The notes under the pieces are model-generated. The model saw nothing but the letters and a program-made list of their open reading frames with translations, did no database searches and had not been told where the DNA came from. Below are positions 1 to 5,344 of a stretch of DNA of 6,627 nt, piece by piece; position 1 is the stretch's first letter, and each line of letters starts with the position of its first letter. The stretch is taken from positions 1 through 6,627 of the forward strand of contig CAAGGN010000036.1 of assembly GCA_900769375.1 (NCBI GenBank), written 5' to 3'. This DNA is from Clostridia bacterium. GTDB taxonomy: Bacteria > Bacillota > Clostridia > Oscillospirales > Acutalibacteraceae. The translations under genes were made by a program, and so were the position numbers.

Positions 1-15
1 ACGCTCTTCCGATCT
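1..15. other. Illumina sequencing adapter remnant (not native DNA)
   Basis: The first 15 bases, ACGCTCTTCCGATCT, are identical to the 3' end of the standard Illumina Read 1 sequencing primer/adapter. Read on the minus strand they start AGATCGGAAGAGC, the usual adapter read-through signature. They interrupt the site-2 protease reading frame just after its conserved GFGPK segment. Native sequence therefore begins at about position 16. The base before the GCTCTTCCGATCT core fits Read 1 (ACG) rather than Read 2 (GTG). Confidence 0.95.
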
Positions 16-184
16 GTTTAGGACCGAAACCTACGGCAAACTCATTAACCCTGACTCCCAAAAGTTTTGCCGCTATAAAATGACCGAATTCGTGAATAAC
101 GATGAGTATAAGAAATATAAGTACCGCCACCGCATAGGGCCAAATATTATTTAAAACATTTAAAAAAGAAGAAATATCTATCAC
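16..184 (-). CDS. rseP: Site-2 zinc metalloprotease, RseP/RasP family (N-terminus only, partial)
   Basis: This is the first 56 codons of an intramembrane zinc metalloprotease (peptidase family M50). The family cleaves transmembrane substrates such as anti-sigma factors and leftover signal peptides within the cytoplasmic membrane. I translated it by hand from the GTG at 182-184. A hydrophobic segment (residues about 15-30) runs directly into the zinc-binding motif HEFGH (31-35), with catalytic Glu32. The conserved FGP motif follows (residues 53-55, in AVGFGPK). The GTG start overlaps the dxr TGA stop (GTGA), which indicates translational coupling, and only a weak Shine-Dalgarno is visible. The rest of the gene, including the PDZ domain and the C-terminal membrane-embedded Asp motif, is missing because the contig ends in adapter. 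Position as the last readable gene after dxr matches the usual Bacillota order. Family assignment is firm; whether it is called RseP, RasP or YluC is only nomenclature. Confidence 0.88.
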
Positions 185-1323
185 ACCTGACTAGCCATAT
201 TTAAAACTGTTTGGCGGGCAAGTTTATCCGCCTCAAAAATATCCTCTACCGAGAAATCGGTTTTATTCGTAGCTTTTGCCATTGCTTCCTCATTAAAGAC
301 AGCAATATCCAGAAAACCTATCTTTCCTTCGAGGAAAAGTCGCACCGATTCCTCATTGGCGCCGTTTACGGCGGTAGGATAAAGACCTCCCTTATTTATT
401 GCCTCTATGCAAAGGGGCAGACAGCGGAAGGTTTCAGTATCGGGCTTTTGGAAGGTCAAGGCGCCGATTTTAAATAAATCGAGATTTTCGAACTTAACCC
501 CTCTTTCAGGGTAGGTCAGAGCATACTGAATAGGCACCTTCATATCGGGTGTACCAAGTTGGGCGATAACTGCGCCATCGGTAAATTCTACCCCCGAATG
601 AACAATGCTCTGCCTATGCACAAGCACCTCAATATCCTTGGCATCAACGCCGAAAAGGTGCACCGCCTCAATGACCTCAAGGCCTTTATTCATAAGGGTG
701 GCGGAATCCACCGTTATTTTAGCGCCCATAGACCAATTAGGATGCTTAAGGGCTTCCTTAGCCGTTACGTTTTTAAGGTCCTCTCGGGTTTTACCGAAGA
801 AAGGACCGCCCGAAGCCGTTAAAAGTATCTTTCTGAGTGAGCCGTGTGGCGCGCCCTCCAAGGACTGAAAAATTGCCGAATGCTCGCTGTCAACGGGCAA
901 TATTTTAACATTCTTTTCTCGGGCAAGTTTATTAACAATAACGCCGCCCGTTACCATAGTTTCCTTATTGGCAAGAGCAATATCCTTGCCCTCGTTTATA
1001 GCGGCAAGGGTAGGTTTTAAACCTGCGATACCTACAATAGCGCTTAAAACCGTATCGCCTTTATATGCGGCGGTTTCTATAACTCCTTCTTCGCCCGAAA
1101 GCACCTTTATATCGGTATCCTTAAGGGCAATTTTAAGACGGGCTGCCGCATCGCAGTCACTCATAGCAACTATATCGGGCTTAAATTCTCTTGCCTGACT
1201 TTCTAAAAGCTTATCGTTACTACCCGCCGAGAGCGCCCTTACCCTTATATTATGAGCGCGGGCGACCTCTAAACTTTGAGTACCGATAGACCCTGTGGAA
1301 CCCAAAATTATAAGTTCTTTCAT
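181..1323 (-). CDS. dxr: 1-deoxy-D-xylulose 5-phosphate reductoisomerase
   Basis: This cytoplasmic enzyme performs the first committed step of the MEP isoprenoid pathway: NADPH-dependent rearrangement and reduction of DXP to 2-C-methyl-D-erythritol 4-phosphate. It is the target of fosmidomycin. At 380 aa it is full length for the family. Visible motifs are the nucleotide-binding GSTGSIG (residues 8-14), ALANKE (116-121), and VDSEH (144-148) with metal ligands Asp145 and Glu147. Further on are SGGPF (171-175) in the flexible substrate loop region, HPNWSMG (194-200), and GLEVIEA (214-220) with third metal ligand Glu216. The ATG overlaps the cdsA stop as TAATG, so its start is fixed by coupling to cdsA. 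Its stop overlaps the GTG of the protease gene. With uppS in the same operon, dxr places isoprenoid precursor synthesis and its main cell-wall use under one transcript. Assignment is essentially certain. Confidence 0.98.
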   Translation of the reverse strand: MKELIILGSTGSIGTQSLEVARAHNIRVRALSAGSNDKLLESQAREFKPDIVAMSDCDAAARLKIALKDTDIKVLSGEEGVIETAAYKGDTVLSAIVGIAGLKPTLAAINEGKDIALANKETMVTGGVIVNKLAREKNVKILPVDSEHSAIFQSLEGAPHGSLRKILLTASGGPFFGKTREDLKNVTAKEALKHPNWSMGAKITVDSATLMNKGLEVIEAVHLFGVDAKDIEVLVHRQSIVHSGVEFTDGAVIAQLGTPDMKVPIQYALTYPERGVKFENLDLFKIGALTFQKPDTETFRCLPLCIEAINKGGLYPTAVNGANEESVRLFLEGKIGFLDIAVFNEEAMAKATNKTDFSVEDIFEADKLARQTVLNMASQV

Positions 1324-2204
1324 TAAAGCACTCCGAATTTAACAAAAATATAAAGCACGGGGGCAATAAGCAAAATACTGTCAAATCTATCAAGAATACC
1401 ACCGTGACCTGGGATTAAACTGCCGTAATCTTTAAGACCTACAGAACGCTTGATTACAGAAGCAAATAAATCGCCCATCATACCGATAATACAGAAAAGC
1501 ACGGTAAGGGGAATAAGTATATACGCCTTATTAACGCCGAATATGAGTGTTAACACAAAGCTTACGATAATGCTTGATAAAATTCCGCCAAGAGCTCCTT
1601 CAACAGTCTTCTTGGGACTGATTTCGGGGCAAAGCTTATGGGAGCCGAAATTAACGCCGATAAAGTACGCGCCCATATCACAAACAGAGGAGAAATTGAT
1701 AAGAAGCAATAAATAATATATTCCGTTGGTAGAATTTATAATACTGCCAAGGCATAAAAACGCGCTTGAAATAATAATCGGCATACCAACCAACGCGGCT
1801 ATTTGGCCCATAGAAAATTTCTTATGGTTTCTAATAATAAGAGCTACCGCCAACACCACAAAAGCGATAATTATTGCAAAGGCAAGAGTATCTAAATTCT
1901 GACGAAGCCATTTCCAACCCGACTCCAAATTGCCTGAAAGTTGAGTGTCAATGAACTTTTTATCAACCAAATCTGCAAAGGCAGAATCTTTGAAAAATAC
2001 GTAAACCAAAGAAAAGAGGGAAGCCACGGCCAAACTTAAAAGGTCGTTGATTTTTGCGGCGTTGCAGAGCATTTCAAATACGGCTACTGCGGCCAATAAA
2101 CCTAAAAATACGGTTATAACCAATGGAGCAACTGTTGTTCCGATAATAAGCAACGCTATTACCACTGCGGCTATAACAAGACCTGAAATTATACGGGTTT
2201 TCAT
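1323..2204 (-). CDS. cdsA: Phosphatidate cytidylyltransferase (CDP-diacylglycerol synthase)
   Basis: This integral membrane enzyme converts phosphatidic acid and CTP to CDP-diacylglycerol and pyrophosphate, the branch point of phospholipid synthesis. The C-terminal CTP_transf_1 signature is intact at residues 249-275: S-x-x-K-R, then KD (258-259), PGHGG (265-269) and LDRFD (271-275). Upstream are the conserved CDMGAYFIG (about 175-183, Asp176) and SPKKTVEGALGG (196-207). Several hydrophobic helices are evident at about 4-45, 54-71, 107-124, 135-153, 161-178, 206-223 and 228-243. A charged stretch of about 35 residues (72-106) separates the N-terminal helices from the catalytic part and makes the protein (293 aa) slightly long. 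A strong AGGAGAG ribosome binding site sits 7 nt before the ATG and lies just downstream of the uppS stop (12-nt gap). The stop overlaps the dxr start. Confidence 0.97.
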   Translation of the reverse strand: MKTRIISGLVIAAVVIALLIIGTTVAPLVITVFLGLLAAVAVFEMLCNAAKINDLLSLAVASLFSLVYVFFKDSAFADLVDKKFIDTQLSGNLESGWKWLRQNLDTLAFAIIIAFVVLAVALIIRNHKKFSMGQIAALVGMPIIISSAFLCLGSIINSTNGIYYLLLLINFSSVCDMGAYFIGVNFGSHKLCPEISPKKTVEGALGGILSSIIVSFVLTLIFGVNKAYILIPLTVLFCIIGMMGDLFASVIKRSVGLKDYGSLIPGHGGILDRFDSILLIAPVLYIFVKFGVL

Positions 2205-2216
2205 AATTTATCTCTC

Positions 2217-2930
2217 CTATACTCCGCCGAAACGACGGTTACGTCTTGAAAATTCATCTAATGCCTGCTCTAAATGCTTTGGCTTAAAATCGGGCCACAA
2301 AATATCGGAAAACCAATACTCTGCATAGGCAGACTGCCATATAAGATAATTGGAAAGGCGATATTCACCGCTGGGCCTTATTATAAAATCGGGATCCGGC
2401 TGACCCACTGTGTAAAGATTTTCTGAAATAAGTTCCTCGGTTATATCTTCCGCCGATATGCCTTTATTTATAATATTTCTGACAGCGTGAACTATTTCGT
2501 CCCTTCCGCCGTAATTAAGAGCTATGTTAAGATGGAGTCCCGTAGCGTCCTTACTGTCATCCTCCGCTTTTAACATAAGCTCCTTAATATCCTCTGCCAA
2601 AGGGCCTCTTTCGCCTATAAACTGAAGGCGGATATTTTCATCCTTAAAGTTTTCGGTATCTTTAAGATAATCCCTTAAGATATTCATAATATTATCGACT
2701 TCATCCTTCGGTCTTTTCCAATTTTCAGTGGAAAAAGCATAAACCGTAAGATACTTAATGCCGATTTTATTACAATATCTCGCTATATCCTTAAAGGTCT
2801 TAGAGCCCGCGGCATGACCTGCCATTCGGGGCAGAGAACGCTTTTTAGCCCATCTGCCGTTACCGTCCATAATAATGGCGATATGCTGAGGCAACACTCT
2901 ATCCTCTGCGGCTTTCTTTTTGAAGAACAT
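2217..2930 (-). CDS. uppS: Undecaprenyl diphosphate synthase (cis-prenyltransferase)
   Basis: This enzyme condenses isopentenyl diphosphates onto farnesyl diphosphate to make undecaprenyl diphosphate, the lipid carrier for peptidoglycan and other wall polymers. It is 237 aa from the start chosen here, normal for the family. Motifs include HIAIIMDGNGRWAKKR (residues 16-31) with catalytic Asp22, Asn24 and Arg26; GHAAG (38-42) with His39; AFSTENW (65-71); and LNYGGRDEI (138-146). The C-terminal signature (about 181-204) carries the diphosphate-binding Arg185 and Arg191 and ends in YAEYWF. That signature has RPSGE where many members have RTSGE, a mild variation. I chose the ATG at 2928-2930 because an AAGGAAG ribosome binding site lies 5 nt upstream. 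An in-frame ATG 15 codons earlier lies inside a hairpin and lacks such a site. The gene sits between frr and cdsA and is separated from frr by a terminator-like hairpin. Confidence 0.97.
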   Translation of the reverse strand: MFFKKKAAEDRVLPQHIAIIMDGNGRWAKKRSLPRMAGHAAGSKTFKDIARYCNKIGIKYLTVYAFSTENWKRPKDEVDNIMNILRDYLKDTENFKDENIRLQFIGERGPLAEDIKELMLKAEDDSKDATGLHLNIALNYGGRDEIVHAVRNIINKGISAEDITEELISENLYTVGQPDPDFIIRPSGEYRLSNYLIWQSAYAEYWFSDILWPDFKPKHLEQALDEFSRRNRRFGGV

Positions 2931-2935
2931 AAAAT

Positions 2936-2942
2936 CTTCCTT
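2936..2942 (-). promoter_or_regulatory. uppS ribosome binding site
   Basis: Minus-strand AAGGAAG lies 5 nt upstream of the ATG at 2928-2930. It settles the uppS start at residue MFFKKK rather than the upstream in-frame ATG at 2973-2975, which would add 15 residues not typical of the family. Confidence 0.75.
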
Positions 2943-2953
2943 TCCATACAAGG

Positions 2954-2986
2954 AAAAAGCAGGCGCATAAATCATATGCGCCGCTT
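2954..2986 (-). terminator. Terminator-like hairpin between frr and uppS
   Basis: Read on the minus strand, arms AAGCGGCGCATA and TATGCGCC-T-GCTT pair over 12 bp with a single bulged T and a 5-nt loop (TGATT). A run of five T follows, of which two are in the stem. The core GGCGCATA/TATGCGCC is a perfect 8-bp match. This has the form of a modest intrinsic terminator. It lies 8 nt beyond the frr stop and before the uppS ribosome binding site. No convincing promoter is visible between it and uppS, so uppS expression probably depends on read-through. It may set a step-down in expression after frr, or protect the frr mRNA 3' end. Confidence 0.6.
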
Positions 2987-2994
2987 AATATTAT

Positions 2995-3549
2995 TTAGAT
3001 TTCCATTATCTCTTTTTCTTTTGCCGAAGTGAGAGCATCCACGTCCTTGCAGAACTTATCTGTAAGGTTTTGGATTTTCTTTTCACCATTGGATTCATCA
3101 TCCTCGGTAATTTCGCCGTTTTTCTTGAGCGCCTTTAATTTATCAAGGGCGTCACGACGGTGATTGCGGATAGAAACCTTTGAATCCTCGGCGGTTTTTC
3201 TAACGTCCTTAACTATATCCTTACGGCGTTCTTCCGTAAGAGGTGGGAAGTTAAGACGGATAACCTTACCGTCATTCTGAGGGTTAATTCCGATTTCAGA
3301 GGTTAGAATTGCCTTTTCGATTTCACGAAGCATCGAAGCATCCCAAGGTTGAATTAAAAGGGTTCTTGCTTCAGGTACCGAAACTGCGGCCATCTGCTGA
3401 ACCGGTGTGGGAGCGCCATAATAATCAACGGTGATTTTATCGAGAACAGATACGTTTGCTCGACCTGCTCTTACCGATTTATATTCACGGTCCAAGGCCT
3501 CTAAGGTTTTGCCCATTTTTTCTTCTGTTGTTTTAATTAATGCCTGCAT
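2995..3549 (-). CDS. frr: Ribosome recycling factor
   Basis: RRF works with EF-G to split post-termination ribosomes into subunits in the cytoplasm. The 184-aa length is standard. Conserved elements are the N-terminal helix ending in SVRAGRAN (residues 25-32), LDKITVDYYGAPTP (36-49), LLIQPWD (64-70), the NDGKVIRLNFPPLTEERR region (91-108), and the long C-terminal helix rich in charged residues ending KEKEIMEI. The ATG is preceded by a strong AGGAGG ribosome binding site with an 8-nt spacer that overlaps the pyrH stop codon (12-nt gap), so translation is probably coupled to pyrH. The pyrH-frr pair is one of the most conserved bacterial gene neighbourhoods. Assignment is certain. Confidence 0.98.
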   Translation of the reverse strand: MQALIKTTEEKMGKTLEALDREYKSVRAGRANVSVLDKITVDYYGAPTPVQQMAAVSVPEARTLLIQPWDASMLREIEKAILTSEIGINPQNDGKVIRLNFPPLTEERRKDIVKDVRKTAEDSKVSIRNHRRDALDKLKALKKNGEITEDDESNGEKKIQNLTDKFCKDVDALTSAKEKEIMEI

Positions 3550-3561
3550 AAATAAATCCTC

Positions 3562-4278
3562 CTACTTTTCAGTTACTAAAGTTCCGTTATGGTCGCCTAA
3601 AACGGCGCTTACTATATTATCGGGATTGTTAAGGTTAAATACAAGGATATCGATATCGTTATCCATACAAAGCGAAGCAGCGGTACTATCCATAACGTGA
3701 AGCTGCTTTGCAAGCACCTCGTGGTGAGAAAGGGTATCATATTTTTTAGCATCGGGGTTAAGCTTCGGATCGCTATCGTAAACACCGTCAACGTTGGTTG
3801 CCTTAAAGATAACGTCGGCTCCGATTTCTGCGGCGCGAAGAGCGGCGGCAGTATCGGTAGAGAAGAAGGGATTACCCGTTCCGCAACCGAAAATCACTAC
3901 TCTGCCTTTTTCAAGATGTCTGATGGCTTTATTTCTGATATATGGCTCTGCGATCTGACGCATTTCAATAGCGGTCTGAACACGGGCGTTCACATCAAGT
4001 TGCTCCAAAGCGTCAGCAAGAGCCAAAGCATTTATGGAAGTAGCCAGCATTCCCATATGGTCGGCTCTTGTTCTATCCATTTTGCCGCTTGATCTGCCTC
4101 GCCAGAAGTTACCACCGCCAACAACGATGGCCACCTCTACGCCTAGTTCTACGCACTTTTTAACACTTTCGCAAACCTCGATAACCTTATCGAAATCAAT
4201 GCCTGTTCCCTTTTCGCCTGCGAGAACTTCACCGCTGAGTTTTAAAAGCAAACGCTTATATACGGGTTTCTTCTCCAT
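3562..4278 (-). CDS. pyrH: UMP kinase
   Basis: This hexameric bacterial UMP kinase of the amino-acid-kinase fold phosphorylates UMP to UDP with ATP, feeding all pyrimidine nucleotides. In this family it is usually inhibited by UTP and often activated by GTP. The 238-aa length is typical. Motifs are LLKLSGE (residues 11-17), the GGGNFWRGR loop (54-62), RADHMGMLAT (71-80), CGTGNPFFSTDTAA (132-145) for UMP binding, and KATNVDGVYDSDP (159-171) in the ATP-binding region. GAGGAAG lies 7 nt upstream of the ATG. A near-consensus sigma-A promoter just upstream makes pyrH the first gene of the core operon; the usual rpsB-tsf pair is not upstream of it here. The gap to frr is 12 nt. Confidence 0.98.
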   Translation of the reverse strand: MEKKPVYKRLLLKLSGEVLAGEKGTGIDFDKVIEVCESVKKCVELGVEVAIVVGGGNFWRGRSSGKMDRTRADHMGMLATSINALALADALEQLDVNARVQTAIEMRQIAEPYIRNKAIRHLEKGRVVIFGCGTGNPFFSTDTAAALRAAEIGADVIFKATNVDGVYDSDPKLNPDAKKYDTLSHHEVLAKQLHVMDSTAASLCMDNDIDILVFNLNNPDNIVSAVLGDHNGTLVTEK

Positions 4279-4318
4279 CCCAACACTTCCTCAACTTTAG
4301 TAATTTATATTTATATAT

Positions 4319-4347
4319 ATTCTACTATATAGTCGGGTCATTGTCAA
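4319..4347 (-). promoter_or_regulatory. Sigma-A promoter of the pyrH operon
   Basis: On the minus strand, -35 TTGACA (4342-4347) is separated by exactly 17 bp from -10 TAGAAT (4319-4324), one base off consensus. Transcription would start near 4312, giving a short AT-rich leader of about 34 nt before the pyrH ATG with its GAGGAAG site. The promoter lies directly after the terminator of the upstream bofA gene, so it marks the boundary between the accessory and core transcription units. Confidence 0.88.
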
Positions 4348-4353
4348 TTACTT

Positions 4354-4387
4354 TGAAACAAAAACCGCAAGCTTTTTGCCTGCGGTT
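4354..4387 (-). terminator. Intrinsic terminator downstream of bofA
   Basis: On the minus strand, AACCGCAGGC pairs with GCTTGCGGTT (10 bp including one G-U) around an AAAAA loop, followed by TTTGTTT (with two further T closing the stem). It lies 13 nt beyond the bofA stop and just before the pyrH promoter. There is no T tract on the other side, so it is a one-directional terminator for the minus strand. Confidence 0.88.
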
Positions 4388-4399
4388 GTAATGTTCCGA

Positions 4400-4663
4400 T
4401 TAAGAAAAAATTATCTGCAATAAAATAAGACCTATAACACCGGGTATTCCCAGCCCCGCAGAAGCCGAAACCGACCACCAATTTATCGGAATATGTATCC
4501 CCGTAAAAGCAGTGGTGAGATTTATTAAAATCAATGTTATTATACCCGAAAAAGCGTTTAAAACGAGGGCTTTTACGGGCCTTCTGCTCTTTATAAAAAG
4601 CACTAAAAGCGCAAAAGCCGTTACCGATAAAATCACCAAAGCCGACACCTTAAAAAACTGCAT
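4400..4663 (-). CDS. bofA: BofA-family (pro-sigma-K processing inhibitor-like) membrane protein
   Basis: A small membrane protein of 87 aa, the same length as Bacillus BofA. In sporulating Bacillus, BofA holds the site-2 protease SpoIVFB inactive in the outer forespore membrane until pro-sigma-K should be cleaved. The match is in the C-terminal half: GIHIPINWWSVSASAGLGIPG (residues 55-75) carries the family's G-[IL]-H-[IV]-P-[IV]-N core and the closing GIPG. Hydrophobic segments lie at about 6-24, 37-54 and 74-86, with a basic loop KSRRPVK (25-31) between the first two. I chose the ATG at 4661-4663 because GGAGGG lies 6 nt upstream; a TTG six codons earlier is not needed. Its ribosome binding site is inside a hairpin. 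The family also occurs in genomes outside classic sporulation contexts, so a sporulation role is inference. Adjacent recR or yaaL, its Bacillus neighbours, are absent. Confidence 0.8.
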   Translation of the reverse strand: MQFFKVSALVILSVTAFALLVLFIKSRRPVKALVLNAFSGIITLILINLTTAFTGIHIPINWWSVSASAGLGIPGVIGLILLQIIFS

Positions 4664-4696
4664 AAAAAACCCTCCATACAAATTGTATGAAGGGTT
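4664..4696 (-). terminator. Hairpin plus T-run that also contains the bofA ribosome binding site
   Basis: Read on the minus strand, AACCCTTCATAC pairs with GTATGGAGGGTT (12 bp, one G-U) around the loop AATTT. TTTT continues after the two T of the stem, ending immediately at the bofA ATG. It follows the stop of the upstream membrane protein gene by 24 nt, so it can act as that gene's intrinsic terminator. The right arm contains GGAGGG, the bofA Shine-Dalgarno. Folding would therefore both favour termination and hide the translation start of any transcript that reads through. Confidence 0.7.
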
Positions 4697-4720
4697 ATAC
4701 TTTTCTATGAAAATTAGTTA

Positions 4721-5242
4721 TTATCCCTCGGTTACTTCCTCTGCTTCCTCAGCAACCTCTTGGCACGTATCTGGGCAGTCAGAAGACGCAGCTTTCGTCT
4801 TATTATTTATCTCAATAACGTTTTTAACAAGAAGGATAAACATTAACATTCCTTCATAAACAAGGCGAAGAACAACGGGAGCCACAACGGCAATGCCTAT
4901 GCCTATAACGAAGTTTAAGCCAAATTGACCCAATATCCTTCCAAAACCGCCATAATAATAACTGCTATACTCTATGTAATCGATCACTCTGCCAATAAAC
5001 CAGAACACATTTCCCACAGTTGCGATTAAAGCACCTGTCGCTACACAAGCAACCGAAAGGAAGGTGAAAATCACCTTTAAAACGGTCTCTAAATAGAGAG
5101 ATTTAAAGTTAAAATAATCATGGAGCTTTTGAGGAATCTTCTTTTTGAAGGTTCCGTCGAATTTTGCAGGTATAACCTTAAGATAAAGCAAAACCGTAGC
5201 TGCAATAGCAGCAAGAATTCCGACAACTGCGGCAAAAGTCAT
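4721..5242 (-). CDS. DUF4282-like integral membrane protein of unknown function
   Basis: I cannot assign a function. The 173-aa protein has an N-terminal hydrophobic helix (residues about 3-25). A basic, amphipathic segment follows (26-50, with KFDGTFKKKIPQKL), then a long hydrophobic region (about 54-88). A Tyr/Gly-rich loop EYSSYYYGGFG (91-101) precedes a further hydrophobic pair (about 107-142). The run APVVLRLVYEGMLMFILLVK leading to EIN (about 121-146) resembles the R-x-x-x-E-x-x-x-x-x-F end of DUF4282 domains, which I recall from memory rather than from a search. The C-terminal tail is acidic with two Cys (SSDCPDTC, then QEVAEEAEEVTEG). The ATG at 5240-5242 is chosen because AAGGGG lies about 9 nt upstream and a perfect sigma-A promoter sits just beyond it. 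Longer in-frame starts would overlap that promoter. Confidence 0.7.
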   Translation of the reverse strand: MTFAAVVGILAAIAATVLLYLKVIPAKFDGTFKKKIPQKLHDYFNFKSLYLETVLKVIFTFLSVACVATGALIATVGNVFWFIGRVIDYIEYSSYYYGGFGRILGQFGLNFVIGIGIAVVAPVVLRLVYEGMLMFILLVKNVIEINNKTKAASSDCPDTCQEVAEEAEEVTEG

Positions 5243-5273
5243 AATAAAATCCCCTTTTTGTTTATTTGCGATA

Positions 5274-5302
5274 ATTATACCCCTTTTATGGATTTTTGTC
5301 AA
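5274..5302 (-). promoter_or_regulatory. Consensus sigma-A promoter for the DUF4282-like gene
   Basis: On the minus strand, TTGACA (5297-5302), a 17-bp spacer and TATAAT (5274-5279) match the sigma-A consensus at all twelve positions. Predicted initiation is near 5267, about 25 nt upstream of the ATG at 5242. The -35 is only 6 bp from the edge of a 32-bp palindrome. Confidence 0.9.
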
Positions 5303-5308
5303 CAAACA

Positions 5309-5340
5309 TTACGGGCAGATGTTTAAACATCTGCCCGTAA
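5309..5340. repeat. 32-bp perfect palindrome (terminator stem or operator)
   Basis: Each half is the exact reverse complement of the other: TTACGGGCAGATGTTT followed by AAACATCTGCCCGTAA, with GTTTAAAC at the centre. It begins 4 nt after the stop of the PepSY lipoprotein gene. In RNA it would form a stable GC-containing stem, which fits a transcription terminator for that gene. The following minus-strand sequence, TGTTTGTTG, is a poor T tract, however. Its position 6 bp upstream of a perfect -35 box leaves open a role as a regulator-binding site. The palindrome itself is certain; its function is not. Confidence 0.75.
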
Positions 5341-5344
5341 AAGT

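Noticed and set aside
211..1198. Plus-strand open frames over dxr (for example 211-477, 559-822, 605-868, 968-1198)
   Set aside because: They are antisense shadows of a fully conserved dxr gene, have no ribosome binding sites or recognisable domains, and are low-complexity translations.
2783..2968. 61-aa minus-strand open frame overlapping the uppS start
   Set aside because: Alternative frame of the uppS 5' end without its own ribosome binding site or family features.
2931..2975. Upstream extension of uppS by 15 codons from the ATG at 2973-2975
   Set aside because: That ATG is within the hairpin loop/arm and has no Shine-Dalgarno, whereas the ATG at 2928-2930 has AAGGAAG at good spacing and gives the normal family length.
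2931..2994. Possible promoter for uppS (TTTATG - 17 bp - TATGGA)
   Set aside because: Both boxes deviate from consensus in several positions and the -35 lies in the hairpin arm.
3697..4092. 131-aa plus-strand open frame over pyrH
   Set aside because: Antisense to a conserved gene with every motif intact; the product shows no recognisable domain.
4664..4681. TTG start six codons upstream for the BofA-family protein
   Set aside because: The extra codons overlap the GGAGGG site that serves the ATG at 4661-4663, and the shorter form matches the usual 87-aa length.
5243..5305. N-terminal extension of the DUF4282-like protein to 5305
   Set aside because: It would start upstream of the -10 of the perfect promoter, so the transcript would not contain it; the added residues are not membrane-like.
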